Below the pieces are notes generated by a model, which worked only from the letters and a program-made list of their open reading frames with translations, made no database searches and had not been told where the DNA came from. Shown here one piece after another: positions 34,701 through 40,181 of a stretch of DNA of 40,181 nt; position 1 is the first letter of the stretch, and each line of letters opens with the position of its first letter. The position numbers and the translations under genes were made by a program. The DNA lies in assembly GCA_030652315.1 (NCBI GenBank), contig JAUSAX010000092.1, positions 1 through 40,181 on the forward strand, read 5' to 3'. This DNA is from Afipia sp. (GTDB lineage Bacteria; Pseudomonadota; Alphaproteobacteria; Rhizobiales; Xanthobacteraceae).

Positions 34701-36987
34701 CGGGATCGGCTTCGGCGACGTTCTTGTCCGCGAACAGCGGCTTGACGCCGATCATCGCGTCATTCGGCGCAACCGGAATCGTCAGCTTGCGCTCGACCGC
34801 GCGGCCGCCGGTTTCCACCATGCGGACGAAGATCTGAGCTTCCTGCGGGCGCGTGGAGGACGGCGGTTTGGGAAGGCTGACCTTGAAGGTCGCCTTGCCG
34901 TTGGCATCGGCCTCGGGGAGGTTTTCCAGCGGCGTGCGCTCGTTGCTGGAGGTTTCCTCGTCGGCGACGCCGAATTTGTAGCCAGCAAAGCCCGGACGAT
35001 CCGACGCCGGGGCGACCAGCATGTCGCCTTCGAGAGCCAGACCTGACGCGGGTGCGCCGTAGAGAAAGCGGCCATCGACCTCAAGTTCCGCAGGAAGTTC
35101 AGCCGTGATCTGCTTCGCCTTGGAATTTAACGAGAATTCGATGCGGTCCGCGACATAATCCTCGACCATGAAGGTCGTTTCGCCCACCGAAGGAGCCTTC
35201 GGATCGGTGAACGCCCGCACCCGCCAGGTGCCGGTCGGCACCGCCGAATTGAGCGGCAGCGTCAGGCTGCGGCCGCCCGCGCCCTGATCGGGCACCACGG
35301 AGCGGCGGAATTCCACGCCATCGGGGCGCTCGACCACCAGCGTCAGCGGCGTCCCGGTGACGCCATTGCCCTTGCCGTCGCGCAGCAGCGCGGTGAGGTA
35401 GACCGTCTCGCCGGAACGATAGACGCCGCGTTCGGCATAGACGAACGCATCCGGCCCCGCAGGCACCGTGCGTCCCGAGACACCGCGATCGGACAAATCG
35501 AACGCATTGGATTTGAGGCTCAGGAAGGCGTAGTCGCCCTTGTCGCCGGAGACAGACAGCAAGGCGGGGGAAAGTCCGCCCTCGCCGCGCGCCAGCCCGG
35601 CCTCGAACAGCACGTGACCCGCGCTGTCGGTCTTGCGGGTGGCCAGCACTTCATTGCTGCGGGACACGAGTCGGACTTCCGCGCCGGAGGTCGGCTGCGT
35701 GGTCGCCAGCGAGTTGACGAACACATGGACGCCGTCGTTACCGGAATAGGCCGTGAGGCCCATGTCCGAGACGATGAACCACTGTGTCGCAAGCTGACCG
35801 GAATCGTCATCGCTGGACGAGCCCGGCCCCTTTGCCGCAGCCGTCATCACATAGACGCCGGGCTGCATTTCGCCGACCGCCTGATCGACGGGGAAAGCCG
35901 TCACGACATCCGCGTTCAGGGTCTGCGCGGTGGCGACCTCGCCGGTCCAGACCTTGACGCCCTTCTCGTTGCCGAGGTCAGACAGCTCATAGCTCGACAG
36001 GCTGCGCTGGAAGTCGCTGCCCAGCACCGAGTTGATCAGGTTGCGGTCGCCGATCCGGAAGATGTTCACCGATACCGACGGCGTGTTGACGCTGACCAGC
36101 GGAATGCCGCGCTGGCCGGTGCGCGGCAGCACATAGGCGCGGCCAGTGAAGCGCACGAACGGCTTGCGGTCGCGGACGTAGATGTTGAATTCCGCCGACT
36201 TCGGCAGGGTTTCCTTGACGGTCGATGGCATGCCGGCGCGCAGATTGATGGTGTAACGCTCCCCGTGCTTGAGACCCTCGACGCAAAGCTGCTTCGCCTC
36301 GGAGGTCAGCGCCGGGCTGTCGGTGCCGGCAAGCGCCACGAACGGATTGAAATCCACCCGCTTGGCGAGGTCTTCCGAGAACTGGAAACAGGCGCGCGGC
36401 GAGGCTGAATCCGAATCCACGCTGTAATCCAGCAGCCGGAAGCCCTTTTCATCGCGCAGCTTTTCATACTGGCCGCGGACGTCCGCGACCTCCTTCTGAT
36501 CGAGCGACAAGCGGAGCGCATCGAGCGCCGGACGCCAGAGCTTGCGCTCCGCTAAAGCGCTGCCTAGCACCGCCAACGCATCGGCTTCCTCGCCCGCATT
36601 CGCGGCGCGCTGATAGGCAATGTAGGCCGCCGTGGACGCGCGCTCATGGAAGAAGGTCCGCTCGCGGTTATCCGAGGGGCGGATCTGGAACACGGTCTTG
36701 GCCAGCCGCAGCCAGTTGCCGCTGTCTTCAGGGGCGACTGCAGCCGTCTGTCCGAGCAGGACCAGCGCGCCGCGCAGGTCGCTGCGCTTGAAGGCCGCAT
36801 CCGTATCGGTCTTCAGCGTCGCTGCGGTCTTGTTGATGACCCCGGCTTCGGTCTTGATCTGGGCCTCGAGCCGGATGGCGGAGTCAGCCAGATCGTCCCG
36901 CTTGAACGCCTTGTCGGCGGCGTGGACTGAGCTGAAGCCAAGCGCCAGCGCGGCGCAAACCGAAATGGCGCGAACCAGACCAATCAT
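31765..36987 (-). CDS. yfhM: bacterial alpha-2-macroglobulin (YfhM-like), thioester type
   Basis: This 1740-residue secreted protease trap is the partner of PbpC. It begins with a signal peptide (MIGLVRAISVCAALALGFSS) cut after VHA. There is no lipobox Cys at the cut site, unlike the E. coli lipoprotein form. A string of macroglobulin beta domains (roughly 230-1150) precedes the thioester region YPFGCSEQITSR, with Cys1290 and Gln1293 forming the CxEQ thioester that would attach covalently to attacking proteases. The helical thioester domain (about 1270-1530) and a receptor-binding-like end (KYVLPQAYVEDMYNPSRYGR) follow. It is thought to protect the periplasm when the wall is damaged while PbpC repairs it. 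The GGGAG ribosome site lies about 8 bases before ATG 36987. It is first in the leftward block. Confidence 0.93.
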   Translation of the reverse strand: MIGLVRAISVCAALALGFSSVHAADKAFKRDDLADSAIRLEAQIKTEAGVINKTAATLKTDTDAAFKRSDLRGALVLLGQTAAVAPEDSGNWLRLAKTVFQIRPSDNRERTFFHERASTAAYIAYQRAANAGEEADALAVLGSALAERKLWRPALDALRLSLDQKEVADVRGQYEKLRDEKGFRLLDYSVDSDSASPRACFQFSEDLAKRVDFNPFVALAGTDSPALTSEAKQLCVEGLKHGERYTINLRAGMPSTVKETLPKSAEFNIYVRDRKPFVRFTGRAYVLPRTGQRGIPLVSVNTPSVSVNIFRIGDRNLINSVLGSDFQRSLSSYELSDLGNEKGVKVWTGEVATAQTLNADVVTAFPVDQAVGEMQPGVYVMTAAAKGPGSSSDDDSGQLATQWFIVSDMGLTAYSGNDGVHVFVNSLATTQPTSGAEVRLVSRSNEVLATRKTDSAGHVLFEAGLARGEGGLSPALLSVSGDKGDYAFLSLKSNAFDLSDRGVSGRTVPAGPDAFVYAERGVYRSGETVYLTALLRDGKGNGVTGTPLTLVVERPDGVEFRRSVVPDQGAGGRSLTLPLNSAVPTGTWRVRAFTDPKAPSVGETTFMVEDYVADRIEFSLNSKAKQITAELPAELEVDGRFLYGAPASGLALEGDMLVAPASDRPGFAGYKFGVADEETSSNERTPLENLPEADANGKATFKVSLPKPPSSTRPQEAQIFVRMVETGGRAVERKLTIPVAPNDAMIGVKPLFADKNVAEADPANFDVVFAAPDGKSLARSGLRYELLKMESRYQWYRQGSSWDYEPVKSTKRVADGDVTITADKPARITVSPQPGRYRLDVKTTEADGPLTSVQFDVGWYSDGSADTPDLLETSIDKPEYKSGDTMVVSVNARTAGKLTINVLGDRLLTTQSTDIKEGQNKVNISVGKDWGTGAYVVATLRRPLDAAAQRMPGRAIGLKWFGIDKSERTLKVSLTPPALVRPGTTLKLPVKIEGLSRGEDAKIVVAAVDVGILNLTNYKPPAPDDYYLGQRRMTSEIRDIYGQLIDGMQGTRGQIRTGGDGAAAELQGSPPTQKPLALYSGIVTVGANGTAEVTFDIPEFAGTARIMAVAWSATKVGRANTDVTVRDPVVLTATLPRFLLSGDRGTMNLDLDNVEGAAGDYVISVKTSGPVKLTGNPATTMRLAAKQRSTVALAIDAAGGAGQAALDVDIKGPNGLTLARHYALDIKAATQILARRSVRTLAKGESLTLTSDMFTDLVQGTGGVQLSVGLSTALDAATILKALDRYPFGCSEQITSRAMPLLYVNDLAAENHLALDTAVDQRIKDAIDKLLARQGSNGSFGLWSSGGDDAWLDAYVTDFLTRAREKGFAVPDVLFRTALDRIRNSVVNADEPEKDGGRDLAYGLYVLAKNGTAPIGDLRYLADTKLNNIATPIAKAQLAAALALVGDRARAERVYTAAVNSLNPKPVLEFGRSDYGSSLRDAAAMVSLASEGGAPRATLTLAVERVEAARGLTPYTSTQENAWLVLASRALAKEANSLAVTVNGEVAKNAVYRNYRSADVVAKPVTITNTGDAPVQAVVSVTGAPITPEPAASNGFKIERNYFTLDGKPADVSKAKQNDRFAVVLKVTEEKPTFGHIMVVDYLPAGLEIDNPKLVSSGDSGTLDWIEDGEEPENTEFRDDRFSASIEREAKDEAVFTVAYIVRAVSPGKYVLPQAYVEDMYNPSRYGRTGTGTVEVRSAK

Positions 36988-37288
36988 GGTGAAACTCCCT
37001 GCCGGCGAGCGAAGGCCGCCTTGGTATTAAGACAATGCGCGAATCGTGACGGACTCATGGTCGTACCGATATCGGGTCGAAAGATTCTCCGCGACGGCCC
37101 CGCACGGACAGGCGCGAGACCGTGCACCAACCCCGGCGGCAGCATGACTTTAGGCCGGGGGCTGCCGAAGACAATGCGGACCCTCGGGCAAACCCCGCAG
37201 GTTTGTCGGCCGGACGCGTGGAAAGGTTCAGAAATTTCACCACAGGGTGGCGGATTTTTCACGATCCCGGTGATATGAGAGGGCCAAC
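36988..37288. other. intergenic region between alpha-2-macroglobulin and tRNA-Arg
   Basis: These 301 bp hold the divergent starts of the leftward envelope block and of the tRNA gene. GC-rich inverted fragments occur around 37131-37166 (CCCCGG/CCGGGG and GGCAGC/GCTGCC), but they are interleaved and not nested, so I claim no hairpin. No convincing gene or clear promoter consensus is visible. Confidence 0.5.
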
Positions 37289-37365
37289 GGTCCCATAGCT
37301 CAACTGGATAGAGTAACGGATTTCTACTCCGTGGGTTGCAGGTTCGAATCCTGCTGGGATCGCCA
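37289..37365 (+). tRNA. tRNA-Arg (anticodon UCU)
   Basis: This complete 77-nt cloverleaf has the acceptor GGTCCCA pairing with TGGGATC (one G-T), a D arm around GCTC...GAGT, and an anticodon stem ACGGA/TCCGT with loop TTTCTAC. The anticodon TCT at 37323-37325 reads AGA. The T arm is GCAGG/CCTGC with loop TTCGAAT, the discriminator is G, and CCA is encoded (37363-37365). The sequence beyond it changes character, so this tRNA may have been an integration site. Confidence 0.96.
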
Positions 37366-37528
37366 ACAAAATCAGAAGGATATCCGTTCTTCTTACCTTA
37401 AATCCGCGTCTCATTTGATAATGAAAGAAACCCTTTAATGCCGGGCTTTCCCGACTGGTCCCGCTAAGTCAGTGAGACACGGATCGTACACGGGCGTTTC
37501 TGTTTTTGTTCTGTGCTTTTGCAGATTC

Positions 37529-37533
37529 AGGAG
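37529..37533 (+). promoter_or_regulatory. ribosome binding site AGGAG deciding a TTG start
   Basis: AGGAG lies six bases before TTG 37540 and downstream of the alternative GTG 37513. It therefore favours the shorter protein. Confidence 0.6.
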
Positions 37534-37539
37534 ACTGGC

Positions 37540-38040
37540 TTGGCCGGAAAAATTGATGCTTTTCTAAAAGTCTGTGTTGCCTTGTCGGCGCTAGCAGTCG
37601 CGGCCAGCGTGGCACATTACTACACAGTCTATCTACCAGGCCGCGATCAACAGGCGAATACCGAGCGACTTAATGAGAAGGCACGGGCCGAACTTTTACG
37701 GCGAACAAACGAAGCGCGAGCAACCGCAGAACTAGAAGCAAAAATCGAGCGCGAGAACCTAGACAAAGCTCAGACGCAAGCTCGATACGAGCGGTGCAAG
37801 CAACGGGCAAGTGAAAATTATACCGCCGGCTGGGCCGCAGCCTGCAAAGCGGCAAATGCGAAATCCATCAAAGACCGTTCTTCTTGTACATTTTCGCCGT
37901 CAGCCTGCGACAATCTCCATCCTGTTCGAGATCCTTCACCATCTTGCACCCTGTATGGCAATTCCGGCACAGACCTAAATGCAAGCTTGGAAAAAGCGAG
38001 GGACCGGTGCTTGCAGGAAAGCAGAGCGGGCGTTCAGTAA
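37540..38040 (+). CDS. unknown membrane-anchored, coiled-coil, Cys-rich protein
   Basis: I do not recognise this 166-residue protein. From the TTG start at 37540 it has one N-terminal membrane helix (about 9-28, LKVCVALSALAVAASVAHYY). A strongly charged helix rich in Glu, Arg and Ala (about 37-80, EKARAELLRRTNEARATAEL) looks like a coiled coil. The C-terminal domain has spaced cysteines (YERCKQ, AAACKA, SSCTFSPSAC, SCTLYG, RDRCLQE) that could form disulfides outside the cytoplasm. The anchor-plus-coil plan superficially resembles phage inner-membrane spanins, but the lipoprotein partner is not seen. Base composition is visibly less GC-rich than the genes before the tRNA. It is the first gene after tRNA-Arg, consistent with transferred DNA. 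Confidence 0.7.
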   Translation: MAGKIDAFLKVCVALSALAVAASVAHYYTVYLPGRDQQANTERLNEKARAELLRRTNEARATAELEAKIERENLDKAQTQARYERCKQRASENYTAGWAAACKAANAKSIKDRSSCTFSPSACDNLHPVRDPSPSCTLYGNSGTDLNASLEKARDRCLQESRAGVQ

Positions 38041-38125
38041 CCCGCCGGCCGGAGCCCGACGGGCCGTCTTGAACATCATGTGTAAGATGCCCTCAGCGAT
38101 CGAAGGCAGCTTGCCGTTGCTACTT

Positions 38126-38914
38126 TTAGCGCAGCAGGCTGAACCAGTCGAAGCGATAGTTCAAACCGATCTTACCGGTGTGGATTCCGGGAACGCGGGT
38201 GGTTGTGAAGAACTGCGGCCCGGCAGGCCTCAAATTGCCGCTCGTCGCGTAGTCACTCTCGATGCCGAGGTATAGGTATTCGGCCTTGAGGCTCCACTTC
38301 GGATCAAATGCATATTCCCAGCCGCCACCAACCGCATAGCCAATCTTCCACTTGTGCTGGATCGTATCAAGTTGTGGGACGCCAGTACGGTCGCTGATAC
38401 CAGCTTCGACGCGGACAACAGCGGCGCCACCCTTAACGTAGATCAAAGAGCGATCCCAGGCGTAACCAAGCCGCGCAGTATAGACGCTGTACCAGTCCCC
38501 GATCCGGGTGATTCCGTTGGTATCGTTCAAACCGTTCGAAACGCCAGGAGGATTTTGAACGCCCGAGCCGTTGATTTTGACGTAGCCAATTTCACCTTCA
38601 TAACCGATGACCCAGTTCGGAGCGAACTGGTAATTGTAGCCGCTGGTATAACCGCCGATGAAGCTCGAGCCGAGCCCGTAGCCGGTGTTCACCGGGTTGA
38701 AGTTAAAGAAGCCGCCTGTGGCGGTAACAGGATTGGAGGTTGAGCCGTCCTCGGCCGCACTAGCACCACCGACATAGCCGCCGATGTAGGAGCCGGTCCA
38801 TGTGAATGGGGCGACGATCGGAGCAGCCTTGCGATACACAGGGCCCAAATCAGCGGCCTGGGCGCCAGTGGCACCAACCAAGGCGAGGACAGCAGCAATC
38901 AAAAACTTCTTCAT
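38126..38914 (-). CDS. Omp25/RopB-like outer-membrane beta-barrel protein (1)
   Basis: This 262-residue small barrel begins at ATG 38914, after a GGGGAA ribosome site. A start 7 codons upstream is less likely. The signal peptide MKKFLIAAVLALVGATGAQA is cut before ADLGPVYRKAAP. The family pattern follows: FTWTGSYIGGYVGGASA, YQFAPNWVIGYEGEIGYVKI, ARLGYAWDRSLIYVKGGAAV and GGGWEYAFDPKWSLKAEYLY. It ends KIGLNYRFDWFSLLR, whose terminal residue is Arg, not the usual aromatic; the last barrel aromatic (YRF) lies six residues earlier. These proteins are abundant structural barrels in rhizobial outer membranes. It is a distant paralogue of the barrel at 39262-40134 on the same strand, with a lysozyme remnant between them. 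Confidence 0.9.
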   Translation of the reverse strand: MKKFLIAAVLALVGATGAQAADLGPVYRKAAPIVAPFTWTGSYIGGYVGGASAAEDGSTSNPVTATGGFFNFNPVNTGYGLGSSFIGGYTSGYNYQFAPNWVIGYEGEIGYVKINGSGVQNPPGVSNGLNDTNGITRIGDWYSVYTARLGYAWDRSLIYVKGGAAVVRVEAGISDRTGVPQLDTIQHKWKIGYAVGGGWEYAFDPKWSLKAEYLYLGIESDYATSGNLRPAGPQFFTTTRVPGIHTGKIGLNYRFDWFSLLR

Positions 38915-39033
38915 CAAATTCCCCGGAAGACACAAAAAATATAGCTCAACCTTAGGGGGAGTCGGGCGGCCTCGATGTAGCGAGCGGGCAACACAAGCGC
39001 ATGAACCACACGGCGCTTTGCACGGGGCAACAC

Positions 39034-39222
39034 ATGACAGACATCCGATTTCCGGAGGCGATGAAGCGCGTCCTGGTTCACGAGGACAGCCTTTCCAACA
39101 ATCCGGACGATGCCGGCGGCGCCACGTTCAACGGTATTATTCAACGGTCAACGCTAAAGGGATCGCGCGGCACATTCATCGAGCCAAATGAAAAAGCCCG
39201 GCGCGAGGCCGGGCTTGTGTAG
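39034..39222 (+). pseudogene. N-terminal remnant of a GH108-type phage lysozyme/secretion activator
   Basis: The frame from ATG 39034 reads MTDIRFPEAMKRVLVHEDSL then SNNPDDAGGATFNGIIQRST. This matches the opening of GH108 lysozymes, whose usual form is about F..A..FVL.HEGGYV..P.DPGGATN.GIT. The catalytic-site Glu of HEGG is kept as HEDS, but the GGY is lost and similarity stops after GIIQR (about 39153). The last ~23 codons are unrelated and run through a terminator hairpin. The enzyme normally exceeds 150 residues, so this is a truncated relic of phage or gene-transfer-agent origin. I find no continuation in the other frames. Confidence 0.6.
39190..39216 (-). terminator. rho-independent terminator for the leftward barrel gene
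   Basis: AAGCCCGGC (39194-39202) and GCCGGGCTT (39208-39216) form a 9-bp stem with a 5-base loop. Read leftward, the stem runs into a T tract (complement of the A run at 39191-39195). It lies about 45 bp past the stop of the gene ending at 39262, so it should end that transcript. Confidence 0.85.
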
Positions 39223-39261
39223 ATCAATCAATCGTTGATGTAGCGGTGCTGGCCGCGCGCG

Positions 39262-40134
39262 TCATTGAAACTTGTAGCTGACGCCAGCGCGCACAAGATG
39301 GGCCGTCAGGTCCACGGAGGTATTGAAGGGCGTTCGTTCGCTGGCGTGGGCGGCGTTGGTGATGAGCGTATTCACACTGGAACTGCCAAGGTCAAGATAC
39401 ATGTATTCGGCACGCACGCTCCAGTTCTGCGCAAAGGCGTATTCCAGACCAGCGCCAACGGTCCAGCCAACCTTCGTTTCGGTCCTCTCGCCAAATCCAC
39501 CTGCACCAACGGGATTGCCGTCGGTGTGGCTATCCGCGAAGCTGTTGGCAGTTTTCACCCGGCCGATGGCCAGGCCGCCGGTGGCGTAACCCAACAGATT
39601 CGGCGAAATCAGATACCCGAGGCGACCACGCAGCGTGGCCAGAACGTCGCTCGACACCGAGGTCGCTGCTACGAAGCTGTCGCCGGCCAGTGCGGCGCCG
39701 CCGCCGCCGCCAGCGGGATAAACACCCCGACCTAACTGGCTGGTCCCAAAGTTAAAATAGCCAACGTCGATCTCGCCGCCGTAGACAATCAGTCCGGCCT
39801 GCTGATTGTAACCGGCATGCACGCCGCCAGTGACGTTGGAGTTTGAGCTGGATCCCACCAGCGAATTGACGACAGCAGGTGCGTTGGCTTGCGACGCTGG
39901 ATTACCGGTGCTGCAGATGTAATCAGCCACACCCGGTGCGCCGCACGCGATGCTGTTGGATGGGTTCGCGTCACTAAAGGAGGCGCCCAGATTTCCGCCG
40001 ACATAAAACCCGGACCAGTTATAGGCTGGATTCAGTATCGGAGCTTTGGTGTAAGGCCGCGCCGCGATATCGGCAGCTTGCGCGCCGGTTGCACCGAGAA
40101 CGGCAACCGCCGCAGCGATCAAAAGCTTCTTCAT
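39262..40134 (-). CDS. Omp25/RopB-like outer-membrane beta-barrel protein (2)
   Basis: This 290-residue barrel has the signal peptide MKKLLIAAAVAVLGATGAQA cut before ADIAARPYTKAPILNPAYNW. The core shows SGFYVGGNLGASFSDANPSN, GVHAGYNQQAGLIVYGGEID, TLRGRLGYLISPNLLGYATG and GWTVGAGLEYAFAQNWSVRA, and it ends VRAGVSYKFQ, close to the canonical C-terminal beta-signal. It shares the signal peptide and barrel plan with the gene at 38126-38914, but the loops differ greatly, so the two are diverged paralogues. A clear terminator follows at 39190-39216. ATG 40134 is supported by a GGGG-type ribosome site just upstream. Confidence 0.92.
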   Translation of the reverse strand: MKKLLIAAAVAVLGATGAQAADIAARPYTKAPILNPAYNWSGFYVGGNLGASFSDANPSNSIACGAPGVADYICSTGNPASQANAPAVVNSLVGSSSNSNVTGGVHAGYNQQAGLIVYGGEIDVGYFNFGTSQLGRGVYPAGGGGGAALAGDSFVAATSVSSDVLATLRGRLGYLISPNLLGYATGGLAIGRVKTANSFADSHTDGNPVGAGGFGERTETKVGWTVGAGLEYAFAQNWSVRAEYMYLDLGSSSVNTLITNAAHASERTPFNTSVDLTAHLVRAGVSYKFQ

Positions 40135-40181
40135 TTTAACCCCATAAGAAAAATGCGTACCTAATATGGAACTACTTTAGG

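Noticed and set aside
38041..38125. GC-rich inverted sequence after the unknown Cys-rich gene as a terminator
   Set aside because: The stem has a mismatch and there is no T tract on either strand.
37366..40181. Direct repeat of the tRNA-Arg 3' end as an att site
   Set aside because: I read through to the window end without finding a second copy of the T-arm/acceptor sequence, so an att pair is not claimed.

Overview
The window looks like a chromosomal segment of an alphaproteobacterium of the Bradyrhizobium/Afipia/Rhodopseudomonas group (Nitrobacteraceae). The evidence is high GC, a Porin_2-type porin whose mature part begins ADLPVKAKAVQYVKICSLYG, two small Omp25-like barrels, an AapJQMP transporter, and palindromic repeats (CGTCATTGCGAG..., GTCATTCCGGG...) of the kind scattered through these genomes. 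Genus is not resolved.

Layout, left to right. 1-39: 3' part of a tRNA, best fit tRNA-Asn. 157-806: two small membrane proteins separated by two related palindromes. 943-2475: porin, convergent with a leftward block. 2672-14598 (all minus): NodT-type outer-membrane factor, membrane fusion protein, two different RND pumps (MdtABC-like), an SbmA/YddA-like ABC exporter, then a DTW-domain tRNA-modification protein. 14907-18332 (plus): FAD oxidoreductase, DUF1365 protein and cyclopropane-fatty-acid-synthase-like methyltransferase, a tight lipid-modification operon. 18468-19508: cysteine synthase. 19643-24177 (minus): aapJ-aapQ-aapM-aapP amino-acid ABC transporter. 24402-25718 (plus): cystathionine beta-lyase.

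25721-36987 (minus): a six-gene run reading alpha-2-macroglobulin, penicillin-binding protein 1C, GT39/ArnT-like glycosyltransferase, PAP2 phosphatase, GT2 polyprenyl-phosphate glycosyltransferase and a LAB_N membrane protein. Junctions are overlapping or short, so this is probably one or two transcription units for envelope defence and lipid A/LPS decoration. 37289-37365: intact tRNA-Arg(UCU). Beyond it lies a short, less GC-rich tract with an unknown Cys-rich membrane protein, a decayed phage-type lysozyme (GH108) start and two Omp25-like proteins, which looks like the remains of a tRNA-anchored insertion.

No CRISPR array, complete insertion sequence, integrase, toxin-antitoxin pair or clearly new multi-gene system was found. 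The most unusual signals are palindromic repeats that have become coding sequence: one sits in frame in the cytoplasmic N-terminus of PbpC, and another supplies the last ~26 codons and stop of the cystathionine beta-lyase gene. Others are the tandem related palindromes at 459-625, a perfect dyad in the porin leader, the FAD oxidoreductase-DUF1365-CFA operon, and the unknown gene next to tRNA-Arg.
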